NCBI GenBank assembly: GCA_021793135.1
Contig: JAJYTI010000091.1
Coordinates: 1 to 8,678 of the forward strand
Direction of reading: 5' to 3'
Source of the DNA: Bacteroidota bacterium
GTDB lineage: Bacteria; Bacteroidota; Bacteroidia; Flavobacteriales; Flavobacteriaceae
DNA length: 8,678 nt
Part shown: piece by piece, positions 1 through 6,166 of the stretch
Numbering within the stretch: the stretch's first letter is position 1
Layout of the letters: the number at the start of each line of letters is the position of its first letter
Program-made: the position numbers and the translations under genes
Notes under the pieces: generated by a model
The model's input: the letters and a program-made list of their open reading frames with translations, nothing else
What the model was told of the DNA's origin: nothing
Database searches by the model: none

Positions 1-436
1 GTTTATCATAGAAATCAGGATCTTCTAATTGAGCAATAGTTAATTGACTGGTTTTTCGGATAATTTTTTCGGATGAAGCATTACTATACAAGTCCCCGAT
101 TAATCCATCGGTTAAGTTTACTAAACGTCCTAGGAGATCGGATAGAATTGCTACCGAAAATTCGATAATAACGTATTTCCATAATATACTTAAGTCCTTA
201 TCTTCTATGGAAACTTGGTAGATAATTTCATCTATAATCAATTTACCAACCCAAAGAATAACCACTGGAGTAAAGGAATTAATAAGCCTAGCTAGTATGT
301 TTACTATAAATAGCTTAGGGCTGCTTTTATATATTTCCTTAAAAAAGCGTGGTACGGTTTTTAATGCTTTAAACGAATCTTTTATAGAGGTCCGTTCCTT
401 TTGATCGGTAATTGATTTAGGTATTCTTCTCGCCAT
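1..436 (-). CDS. ABC transporter permease/ATP-binding exporter, N-terminal part (cut by window edge)
   Basis: An open frame of 145 codons starts at the ATG at 436 (MARRIPKSIT...) and is still open at base 1, so only the N-terminus is present. A basic, soluble start (about residues 1-40) leads into two hydrophobic segments, roughly residues 41-69 and 84-105. These are followed by an ending EDPDFYDK at 138-145. A 'D-P-x-F-Y-D' motif at this distance from the N-terminus is typical of the cytoplasmic loop after the second helix of type IV ABC exporters (MsbA/BmrA-like, with fused ATPase). The ATPase motifs (Walker A, LSGGQ) would lie outside the window, so ATPase fusion and substrate are inferred, not seen. 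It is expected in the inner membrane. It is transcribed divergently from the peptidase at 713, with 276 bases between the two starts. It could instead be a permease-only half, but the motif favours a fused exporter. Confidence 0.75.
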   Translation of the reverse strand, partial: MARRIPKSITDQKERTSIKDSFKALKTVPRFFKEIYKSSPKLFIVNILARLINSFTPVVILWVGKLIIDEIIYQVSIEDKDLSILWKYVIIEFSVAILSDLLGRLVNLTDGLIGDLYSNASSEKIIRKTSQLTIAQLEDPDFYDK

Positions 437-455
437 ATATTTTTTCTGATTTTTG

Positions 456-489
456 TAAAATTAAATTAAACACAACGAACTCAAGCAAA
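456..489 (-). promoter_or_regulatory. Possible promoter of the ABC exporter gene
   Basis: On the minus strand, TAATTTTA (463 to 456) resembles the Bacteroidota -7 element TAnnTTTG, with A in place of the final G. A TTTG (489 to 486) lies 22 bases upstream, at the long end of the usual -33 spacing. The -7 box is 19 bases from the ATG at 436. The surrounding DNA is very AT-rich, so a chance match is quite possible. Confidence 0.3.
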
Positions 490-658
490 CTTTATGCCAA
501 TATATTTTAAACATTTACTTAATAATATAAAGTAGTATAAATCAAACACACAAAAAACAAGTAAAAATTTAATTTTATAACATAAAAACACCCCTTTAAT
601 ACGGTAATATATTCTACTAATATATAGTTATAATAAACATTATTCTAAAAAGGCACAA

Positions 659-690
659 TGTGTAAAATGAAGGAATAATCCTTAACTTTA
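659..690 (+). promoter_or_regulatory. Candidate Bacteroidota-type promoter of the S9 peptidase gene
   Basis: TAACTTTA at 683-690 matches TAnnTTTG except for the last base. TGTG at 659-662 is a three-of-four match to the -33 TTTG element, with a spacing of 20 bases. Transcription would begin around 695, giving a leader of about 17 bases before the ATG at 713. The leader has no Shine-Dalgarno and ends in the A-rich 'aatcgaa', as is usual in Bacteroidota. Confidence 0.45.
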
Positions 691-712
691 CGGCAATCAA
701 AAATTAATCGAA

Positions 713-2614
713 ATGAAAAAATATCTTTTCGCAGCACTAGCTCTTATGGGAACAGGAATAATGCATGCGCAGGAAACGCTTACGCCAGAAGGATTATGGC
801 AATTAAAGCGCGTTAGTCCGGTTGGAATTACAGACAAAGGGGATGAAGTAGTTTATAAAGTAACTACACCAAATGTGGAAGAAAACAGTTTTGATTCGGA
901 ATTATATGTTATTCCGATTCAAGGTGGTACACCAAAGAAAATTGAAGATCACGACAAACTTATTCGTGACAGTAAATTATCACCAGACGGAAAACATCAA
1001 CTATTTCATAAGAGTGTGCACATAAAAGATATTTTAGGAAAAGACGTACACAAAGACTTAGATAAATCTAATGTATACATTTATAACGAACTAGATTATC
1101 GTCATTGGGATACATGGAATGACGGAAGCTTTAATCATGTATTTGTAAAAGATGTTGCATCTGGTACAGAAACAGATTTATTAGAAGGGAAGCCTTATTA
1201 TACTCCACAAGCGCCATTTGGAGGAGCAGAAGATTATATCTGGGCTCCAGACGGCAAATCGGTTTATTACGTAAGTAAAAAACTAGAAGGGACCGAATAT
1301 GCTGTTAGTACTAATACGGATATATATAAATATGATTTAGCTACTAAGACTACAGAAAATATCACTGAAGACAATGAAGGATATGATACTAATCCTGCAT
1401 TTAGCAGTAAAGGCGCAATGGCATGGTTACAAATGAAAACCGACGGGTATGAAGCAGATAAGAACGATATTGTAGTACTTGACAATGGCGTAAAGCAAAA
1501 TCTTACTGCACACTGGGACGAAACCGTAGCGTCATTTCAATGGGCTAAAAATGGAAAAGAAATTTACTTTGTAGCACCAAAGGATGGAACCATTCAACTA
1601 TTTAAAGTAGATTATCCAGGGAAAACACGCAAAATGCCAGTAGTAGAACAATTAACCGATGGAGAATTTGATATTACTAGCATTGTAGGTGAATATAAAA
1701 AAGGATTAGTAGTTACCAGAACTACAATGAATCAAGCAACTGAGTTATTCACTTATGATTTTAAATCTAAAAAATTAGAACAACTTACTCACGAAAATGA
1801 TGAGTTCTACTCTAAACTAGATTTACCACAAGTAGAAAAACGTATTGTAAAAACACGTGACGGACACGACATGGTGGTTTGGGTAGTATTACCTCCAAAC
1901 TTCGATGCAAATAAGAAATACCCTACTCTTTTATACGCACAAGGCGGACCACAATCACCACTTTCACAATTTTATTCTTTCCGTTGGAACTTCCAATTAA
2001 TAGCTTCGCAAGGTTACATCATTGTAGCACCAAACCGTAGAGGTATGCCTGGTCATGGTGTAGAATGGAATGAAGCCATTAGCGAAGACTGGGGTGGTGG
2101 CGCTATGAACGACTACTTAGATGCTATAGATGATGTAGCAAAAGAACCATATGTGGATAAAGACAGACTTGGAGCAGTAGGTGCTAGTTTCGGTGGTTAT
2201 TCTGTATTCTACCTTGCTGGTAATCACGAGGGGCGCTTTAAGAGTTTCATCTCACACTGTGGAGTATTTGATAACCGAAGCATGTACGGAACAACCGAAG
2301 AGTTATTCTTTGTAAACAAGGATATGGGTGGAGCATATTGGGAAGAAGATAATGCTGCTGCACAACGTACATATAACGAATTCAACCCTATTAACTATGT
2401 AGCTAAATGGGATACTCCTATATTCATCATTCAAGGGATGAAAGACTATAGAGTACCTATTGAACAAGGACAACAAGCATTCCAAGCGGCACAATTATTG
2501 GGAATACAAAGCAGATTCATGCTATTCCCAGAAGAAAACCACTGGGTATTACAACCACAAAATGCTTTAGTATGGCAACGTGAATTCTTTAAATGGTTAG
2601 AAGAGACCTTATAA
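713..2614 (+). CDS. Secreted S9-family serine peptidase (prolyl oligopeptidase family, DPP5/acylaminoacyl-peptidase-like)
   Basis: This 633-residue protein most likely cleaves dipeptides or acylated residues from the N-termini of oligopeptides in the periplasm. A signal peptide spans residues 1-19 (MKKYLFAALALMGTGIMHA, with cleavage before Q20). It has no lipobox cysteine. Residues from about 30 to 385 form a WD40-like beta-propeller with 'PDGK'-type repeats (for example SPDGK and APDGK). From about 390 comes the alpha/beta-hydrolase catalytic domain: YAQGGP at 408-413 (oxyanion region), the nucleophile Ser492 in GASFGGYS, Asp578 in GMKDYRVP and His610 in EENHW. The Ser-Asp and Asp-His spacings (86 and 32) are close to those I recall for Porphyromonas gingivalis DPP5, so a DPP5-like specificity (hydrophobic P1) is a reasonable inference but is not proven. 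The protein is full length for the family and has all catalytic residues. It stands alone, with its own promoter and a strong terminator. Confidence 0.93.
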   Translation: MKKYLFAALALMGTGIMHAQETLTPEGLWQLKRVSPVGITDKGDEVVYKVTTPNVEENSFDSELYVIPIQGGTPKKIEDHDKLIRDSKLSPDGKHQLFHKSVHIKDILGKDVHKDLDKSNVYIYNELDYRHWDTWNDGSFNHVFVKDVASGTETDLLEGKPYYTPQAPFGGAEDYIWAPDGKSVYYVSKKLEGTEYAVSTNTDIYKYDLATKTTENITEDNEGYDTNPAFSSKGAMAWLQMKTDGYEADKNDIVVLDNGVKQNLTAHWDETVASFQWAKNGKEIYFVAPKDGTIQLFKVDYPGKTRKMPVVEQLTDGEFDITSIVGEYKKGLVVTRTTMNQATELFTYDFKSKKLEQLTHENDEFYSKLDLPQVEKRIVKTRDGHDMVVWVVLPPNFDANKKYPTLLYAQGGPQSPLSQFYSFRWNFQLIASQGYIIVAPNRRGMPGHGVEWNEAISEDWGGGAMNDYLDAIDDVAKEPYVDKDRLGAVGASFGGYSVFYLAGNHEGRFKSFISHCGVFDNRSMYGTTEELFFVNKDMGGAYWEEDNAAAQRTYNEFNPINYVAKWDTPIFIIQGMKDYRVPIEQGQQAFQAAQLLGIQSRFMLFPEENHWVLQPQNALVWQREFFKWLEETL

Positions 2615-2632
2615 GATTAGAGTATAATAAAT

Positions 2633-2670
2633 AAAAAAGGTGTTAGAATTAATTCTCTAACACCTTTTTT
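2633..2670 (+). terminator. Rho-independent terminator after the S9 peptidase
   Basis: A perfect 15-bp inverted repeat pairs AAAAAAGGTGTTAGA (2633-2647) with TCTAACACCTTTTTT (2656-2670) around an 8-base loop, and ends in a T6 tract followed by more T-rich sequence. It lies 18 bases after the peptidase stop. Because both arms carry A6/T6 tails, it should work on either strand and could also end leftward transcripts coming from the ftsY side. Confidence 0.9.
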
Positions 2671-2715
2671 ATTTATACTTATTCCTATCTCATTATTCTA
2701 TCACCCTACTATTTC

Positions 2716-2874
2716 CTATTTCCAAATATCAGGTAATATAAATGTTAAAAAACTCGCAGGTACAGAAACTAGCAGAGCTGAACCTATTGTATATTTAGAA
2801 AAGTAATAAAAGAGTAGACAAGCAAATATAAATTAGGATACGAATTTGAATATACTTGAACGTTTTACTTTCAT
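2716..2874 (-). pseudogene. Small membrane-protein ORF interrupted by an in-frame stop (possible pseudogene)
   Basis: On the minus strand an ATG at 2874 opens MKVKRSSIFKFVS, then a TAA (2835-2833). The same frame then continues for 38 more codons to a TAG (2718-2716). The part after the stop is strongly hydrophobic: a first segment FIFACLLFYYF, then KYTIGSALLVSVP and ASFLTFILPDIWK at the end. A basic start, two hydrophobic stretches and a C-terminal Trp-Lys look like a real small inner-membrane protein of about 51 residues with one nonsense mutation. The DNA is less AT-biased here than in the nearby gaps. It starts 13 bases after the T-tract of the ftsY terminator, so expression would need read-through or an unseen promoter. 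I do not recognise the family. Alternatives are a chance ORF, or a sequencing or assembly error at the TAA. The opposite strand also has a 44-codon open tail ending at 2806, which I judge less gene-like. Confidence 0.35.
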
Positions 2875-2887
2875 AAGTTTTATAGTG

Positions 2888-2926
2888 AAAAAAAGCTCTT
2901 ATGATTTTCAAAAATCATAAGAGCTT
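2888..2926 (-). terminator. Rho-independent terminator of ftsY
   Basis: A near-perfect long hairpin lies 25 bases beyond the ftsY stop. The 16-base arms are AAGCTCTTATGATTTT (2893-2908) and its exact complement (2911-2926), with a tiny loop. Read on the minus strand, the stem is followed by a run of seven T (2894-2888), so it is oriented to end ftsY transcription. Confidence 0.9.
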
Positions 2927-2951
2927 ATATATTAAAATCAATAATTGTTTT

Positions 2952-3911
2952 TTAGTTTTTAAAGAACGAATCTACAAACTCGTATTTATTAAATACTTGT
3001 AAGTCTTCCATTCCTTCTCCTACCCCAATATATTTTACAGGAACTTTAAACTGATCGCTAATACCAATTACTACTCCACCTTTTGCGGTACCATCTAATT
3101 TGGTAACAGCTAACGAAGTAACCTCAGTTGCTGCAGTAAACTGTTTTGCTTGCTCAAAAGCATTTTGGCCTGTAGAGCCATCCAATACTAACATTACGTC
3201 ATGTGGCGCGTTAGGAATAACTTTTTGCATTACACGTTTAATCTTTGTAAGCTCGTTCATCAAGTTTACTTTATTATGTAAACGACCGGCAGTATCTATT
3301 AATACAACATCTGCATTTTGAGCAACTGCTCTTTCTAAGGTATCAAATGCAACACTTGCTGGGTCACTACCCATTTGTTGTTTTACTATTTCTGTATCGG
3401 TTCTATCTGCCCAAATTTGCAATTGATCGATTGCTGCTGCACGGAAAGTATCACCTGCTCCTAGGATTACTTTTTTTCCTGCTTTTTTAAATTGGTAAGC
3501 TAGCTTTCCAATAGTAGTAGTTTTACCTACTCCATTAACTCCAACCACCATTATTACATATGGTTCATCTTGTTTAGGTAAAGAAATCTCTGTAGGGGAC
3601 GATTCACCATGAGTTTCGGTAAGCAGATTAGCAATTTCTTCTCTAAGAATGCTATTAAGCTCTGCGGTTCCTACATATTTATCTCTCGCAACACGCTCCT
3701 CAATTCTATCAATAACTTTTAGGGTGGTATCTACGCCAACATCACTTGTAACCAACACTTCCTCTAAGTTGTCAAGAACGTCGTCATCTACTTTGCTTTT
3801 TCCAGCAACAGCTTTACTCAGCTTATCAAAAAAACTTGATTTTGATTTTTCTAAACCTTTATCTAAGGTTTCTTTCTTCTCCTTAGAGAATATTTTTTTA
3901 AAGAAGCTCAT
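2952..3911 (-). CDS. ftsY: Signal recognition particle receptor FtsY
   Basis: FtsY is the SRP-receptor GTPase. It docks ribosome/SRP/nascent-chain complexes at the inner membrane and forms a GTP-dependent heterodimer with Ffh. From the ATG at 3911 the protein has 319 residues: a short basic N-terminus (MSFFKKIFSKEKKETL) in place of the long acidic A domain of E. coli, a helical N domain (about 25-100), and a G domain. Visible GTPase motifs are the P-loop GVNGVGKTT (124-132), DTFRAAA (154-160), DTAGR (206-210), TKLDGTAKGG (270-279) and the closing GVGEGMEDLQVF (296-307). The frame is open upstream to a GTG at 3944, but the MSFFKK start fits the family and has an ATG, so I use 3911. ftsY sits downstream of rpmB, rpmG and the DUF4295 gene, as is common in Bacteroidota. 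Here a terminator-like hairpin and a 313-base gap lie between, suggesting separate transcription. Confidence 0.97.
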   Translation of the reverse strand: MSFFKKIFSKEKKETLDKGLEKSKSSFFDKLSKAVAGKSKVDDDVLDNLEEVLVTSDVGVDTTLKVIDRIEERVARDKYVGTAELNSILREEIANLLTETHGESSPTEISLPKQDEPYVIMVVGVNGVGKTTTIGKLAYQFKKAGKKVILGAGDTFRAAAIDQLQIWADRTDTEIVKQQMGSDPASVAFDTLERAVAQNADVVLIDTAGRLHNKVNLMNELTKIKRVMQKVIPNAPHDVMLVLDGSTGQNAFEQAKQFTAATEVTSLAVTKLDGTAKGGVVIGISDQFKVPVKYIGVGEGMEDLQVFNKYEFVDSFFKN

Positions 3912-3972
3912 ATTCGGTATTATTAACAGAATTAAATTAGGCACTACCTTTTAATGGTCGCCTCTATTTTAA

Positions 3973-3980
3973 CAAAGATA
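3973..3980 (-). promoter_or_regulatory. Candidate -7 element of the ftsY promoter
   Basis: TATCTTTG on the minus strand is an exact match to the Bacteroidota -7 consensus TAnnTTTG. It is 61 bases before the ftsY ATG at 3911, so the leader would be about 55 bases. I could not find a good TTTG-like -33 element at 17-23 bases upstream (the region reads CTCGCATTTA), which lowers confidence. Confidence 0.45.
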
Positions 3981-4166
3981 CATTAAAACCTTTATTAAAT
4001 GCGAGAAGAATATTAATCTCTATTTTTTGTGCTCTAAAATAAACTTTATGTAAGTTAGAATATCAACAGATATTTGAAGGAAATTAGAGAATTCAATACT
4101 CTGACTATCTGCTGTTAAGACTAAAAACTTAATACAGTACGATTATTTAGATATCCTAAACAAATC
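3981..4166. other. Non-coding stretch between ftsY and the DUF4295 gene
   Basis: This is the main part of a 313-base gap (3912-4224) without a gene. I checked all frames by eye and found only short stop-ridden frames, the longest about 17 codons without a start. There is one weak local hairpin (AATATC at 4059-4064 with GATATT at 4069-4074, loop of four) with no T-tract. No repeat, tRNA or riboswitch-like structure was seen. Confidence 0.5.
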
Positions 4167-4194
4167 AAGCCACCTTTATTTATAAAAGTGGCTT
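4167..4194 (-). terminator. Terminator-like hairpin after the rpmB-rpmG-DUF4295 cluster
   Basis: The arms AAGCCAC (4167-4173) and GTGGCTT (4188-4194) pair. On the minus-strand RNA the stem extends through one U-G wobble and four more pairs, making 12 pairs with a four-base loop. On the plus strand that wobble would be a C/A mismatch, so the structure fits minus-strand transcription. It is 30 bases beyond the DUF4295 stop. The sequence after the stem (GATTTGTTTAGG) is only moderately T-rich, so termination may be partial. Confidence 0.6.
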
Positions 4195-4224
4195 AAATTT
4201 ATATTTTAAAAGTAGTAGGAATGC

Positions 4225-4380
4225 TTATTTTTGTTCCTTTAACCAGTCATTTACCTGATCAGGAGCCATCATAGCTTCAACAAAAACGTAAGCACCGGTT
4301 TCTTCAGATTTAACCATTTTTATAGCTTTGGTTAATCTTTTAGAACCTGTTTGTAATTTGGATATTGCTTTCTTTGCCAT
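4225..4380 (-). CDS. DUF4295-family small basic protein of the ribosomal cluster
   Basis: This 51-residue protein, MAKKAISKLQ...DWLKEQK, matches the short DUF4295 family known from Bacteroidota, whose hallmark is 'LQTGSKRLTKAIKMVKSEETGAYVFVEAMMAP'-like sequence (here in residues 9-40). The N-terminal half is rich in lysine and arginine (likely RNA contacts), and the C-terminal half is more acidic. It starts 6 bases after the rpmG stop and is the last gene of the rpmB-rpmG transcript. The position and composition point to a ribosome-associated role. I recall that the Flavobacterium johnsoniae ribosome structure contains an extra large-subunit protein named bL38. This protein may be that one, but I cannot confirm the match here. 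Start and stop are unambiguous, and the length is normal for the family. Confidence 0.9.
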   Translation of the reverse strand: MAKKAISKLQTGSKRLTKAIKMVKSEETGAYVFVEAMMAPDQVNDWLKEQK

Positions 4381-4386
4381 GATAAA

Positions 4387-4569
4387 TTATTTTATTTCCT
4401 TATGGATCGTCATCTTTTTAAGGACTGGGTTATACTTCTTTAACTCCATTCTATCTGGAGTGTTCTTTTTGTTCTTTGTAGTAATGTAACGAGACATACC
4501 TGGCATACCAGAATTTTTATGTTCTGTACATTCCAAAATCACTTGAACTCTATTTCCTTTTTTCGCCAT
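4387..4569 (-). CDS. rpmG: 50S ribosomal protein bL33
   Basis: bL33 is a small protein of the large ribosomal subunit near the E site. The 60-residue sequence begins MAKKGNRVQVILECTEHK and contains the family's RYITTKNKKNTPDRMELKKYNP stretch (residues 27-48) and a basic C-terminus. Only one cysteine is present (Cys14), so the two CxxC pairs of zinc-binding bL33 are absent and this is the zinc-free ('C minus') form. Its stop is 6 bases before the DUF4295 gene, and its start is 25 bases after the rpmB stop, so the three are co-transcribed. Confidence 0.96.
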   Translation of the reverse strand: MAKKGNRVQVILECTEHKNSGMPGMSRYITTKNKKNTPDRMELKKYNPVLKKMTIHKEIK

Positions 4570-4594
4570 TGCTATTCTTTTTAATAAAGGTAAA

Positions 4595-4834
4595 TTACTT
4601 GTTTAAGAAGCCTTTCTCTCTTGCTTCTTTAACTACAGCGTAAATTCCTCGCTTATTAATATCTTTTAATGCAGAAGTAGATACCTTTAAGGTAACCCAC
4701 TTATCCTCTTCCGGAATATAAAAACGTTTCTTTACTAAGTTTACATTAAACTTACGTTTAGTTTTATTCATGGCGTGAGACACGTTATTCCCAACCATAG
4801 CACGTTTACCGGTTAACTCACAAACTCTAGACAT
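4595..4834 (-). CDS. rpmB: 50S ribosomal protein bL28
   Basis: bL28 is a large-subunit protein needed for late 50S assembly. The 79-residue sequence has the typical start MSRVCELTGKRAMVGNNVSH, a basic central stretch NKTKRKFNVNLVKKRFYIP, then KVSTSALKDINKRGIYAVV near the C-terminus. The length is normal for Bacteroidota. There is a single Cys5 and no zinc-ribbon set. It is the first gene of the rpmB-rpmG-DUF4295 transcript, with a classic promoter and a leader of about 30 bases. Unusually for this window, a purine-rich AAGGAA lies directly before the ATG. Confidence 0.97.
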   Translation of the reverse strand: MSRVCELTGKRAMVGNNVSHAMNKTKRKFNVNLVKKRFYIPEEDKWVTLKVSTSALKDINKRGIYAVVKEAREKGFLNK

Positions 4835-4871
4835 TTCCTTATTACTTTATTTGTTATTCAAAATCAGAGTG

Positions 4872-4903
4872 CAAACTTAATGATTAAATTTTGTTTAGAC
4901 AAT
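4872..4903 (-). promoter_or_regulatory. Bacteroidota-type promoter of rpmB-rpmG-DUF4295
   Basis: This is the best promoter in the window. On the minus strand, TAAGTTTG (4879 to 4872) matches TAnnTTTG exactly. ATTG (4903 to 4900), three of four against TTTG, lies exactly 20 bases upstream as the -33 element. The start of transcription should be near 4866, about 30 bases before the rpmB ATG. It lies between the cinA stop (4922) and rpmB, so the ribosomal genes can be transcribed independently of cinA. Confidence 0.75.
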
Positions 4904-4921
4904 AAAAGATATTCCTAATTT

Positions 4922-6160
4922 TTAAATTTCTTTCCAAAGCATCGTTAAAGCGGTGTTTGTAGCACGTTTAATGATAGTTTTTCGCACAAAACCGAAGTGA
5001 TGTTTACTCACTTTTATTGTATTTGGTGTTTTTAATGCAATATATACGGTTCCTATCTCAGCATCGCTATCACCTTTTGTAGGTCCTGCTTCTCCTGTTG
5101 TAGCTATTGCATAATCGGAATGATATAGCTTACTTACTCCTTCTGCCATAGCAGATGCTACCTCAGCGCTAACTACCGAGTGTTTATCAATAAGTGCAGC
5201 GTCTACACCTAATACATTTATTTTAGATTCGGTTGCATATGTTACAACGCTACCCGAAAAAAAACTCGATACTCCAGACTCTTGAGTAATACTTTTAGAA
5301 ATAAAACCTCCTGTACAACTTTCGGCTATAGCTAAGGTCGCTTTTTTATGATCTAATTTATTTTTAATTTGCTGTATTAAATTGGTTTCCTCTTCTACTC
5401 CTACAGCAACTCCTGGAAGTAATTTTTTTAATTCCTCTATATATTGATTAATTATTCTCTCTACTTCCACTTTGTCTTTACTAGATCCTAAAAGTCTTAG
5501 TCTTACTTGACTGTGAGAAGGTAAGTATGCAAGCTTTATGGTAGAAGGCAAAGCAGCTTCCCAATCTTTTAGTTCATGCATGATACTACTTTCTCCCATA
5601 CCAGAAGTCAACAAAGTACGATAATATATATGCTCGGTAGCAAATACCTTTTGAATAGCTGGAATTATCTGATCTCGAAGCAATGCCTCTGTTTCGAAAG
5701 GGACACCTGGCATAGCGATACATACCGAACCATTAAAATCTATCCACAATGCAGGTGCGGTTCCATTTTTATTTACAAAAATTCTTGCCTTGGATGGAAC
5801 TCTTGCTTGGTTTTTATTAATCTCCCAATTACCTCGAGTTTTGTGTCTATTTTCCAGTTCTTCTAAAACATCGTTATTCTCTACCAAACTATCCTTAGTA
5901 AGAGTACAAAGCACTTTCTGTGTTTTATCATCATTCGTAGGTCCTAAACCTCCAGTCATTAATACTAAAGATGCCTCTTGAGTAGCTGTTTTTATAGTAT
6001 CTAACATCTGCTCTTCAATATCGGCTATAGTCCATACTTTACTAACTTCTACACCTATTTTCTGTAAAGATTTGGCAATAAAAGTTGCATTAGTATTTAC
6101 AGTTTCGCCAAGTAATAACTCATCGCCTATACTTATGATTTGTGCTTGTACTTTACTCAT
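4922..6160 (-). CDS. cinA: CinA family protein, two-domain (MoaB-like domain plus nicotinamide-nucleotide amidase domain)
   Basis: This full-length 412-residue CinA was originally called competence/damage-inducible protein A. Family knowledge gives the C-terminal domain an NMN deamidase activity (PncC, pyridine-nucleotide recycling), and the N-terminal COG1058 domain a hydrolase activity on ADP-ribose-type compounds. Visible are the N-terminal MoaB/molybdopterin-binding-like domain (about 1-170) with IGDELLLGET (11-20), TGGLGPTNDD (69-78) and MPGVPFE (150-156), a linker domain, and the amidase domain from about 262. That domain has AESCTGG (279-285, Ser281 as likely nucleophile), SVVTYATESK (304-313) and TTGEAGP (354-360). 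It is cytoplasmic. It starts 6 bases after the FAH gene stop and ends the exonuclease-FAH-cinA run. I see no hairpin between its stop and the rpmB promoter, so some read-through into rpmB is likely. The name does not imply that the strain is competent. Confidence 0.95.
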   Translation of the reverse strand: MSKVQAQIISIGDELLLGETVNTNATFIAKSLQKIGVEVSKVWTIADIEEQMLDTIKTATQEASLVLMTGGLGPTNDDKTQKVLCTLTKDSLVENNDVLEELENRHKTRGNWEINKNQARVPSKARIFVNKNGTAPALWIDFNGSVCIAMPGVPFETEALLRDQIIPAIQKVFATEHIYYRTLLTSGMGESSIMHELKDWEAALPSTIKLAYLPSHSQVRLRLLGSSKDKVEVERIINQYIEELKKLLPGVAVGVEEETNLIQQIKNKLDHKKATLAIAESCTGGFISKSITQESGVSSFFSGSVVTYATESKINVLGVDAALIDKHSVVSAEVASAMAEGVSKLYHSDYAIATTGEAGPTKGDSDAEIGTVYIALKTPNTIKVSKHHFGFVRKTIIKRATNTALTMLWKEI

Positions 6161-6166
6161 GGTCTC

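Noticed and set aside
2672..2806. Plus-strand open tail ending ...GTETSRAEPIVYLEK at 2806
   Set aside because: It has no plausible start and overlaps the peptidase terminator; the opposite-strand frame has a start codon and membrane-protein character, so it explains the codon pattern better.
3909..3944. Longer FtsY starting at GTG 3944 (MPNLILLIIPN extension)
   Set aside because: The extension needs a GTG start, is not typical of FtsY, and the ATG at 3911 gives the family-like MSFFKKIFSKEKKE N-terminus.
3649..3954. Plus-strand 101-codon ORF opposite the 5' end of ftsY
   Set aside because: It is a shadow of ftsY on the other strand, Ser/Leu-rich, with no recognisable family.
4059..4074. Hairpin AATATC-AACA-GATATT as a terminator or regulatory RNA
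   Set aside because: It has only six AT-rich pairs and no T-tract; chance occurrence is likely in such AT-rich DNA.
5576..5981. Plus-strand ORFs opposite cinA
   Set aside because: They are antisense shadows of a full-length conserved gene and have no domain or promoter.
4922..6160. cinA as evidence of a competence or DNA-uptake locus
   Set aside because: No other competence genes are present; the CinA family is widespread in non-competent bacteria and mainly linked to pyridine-nucleotide recycling.
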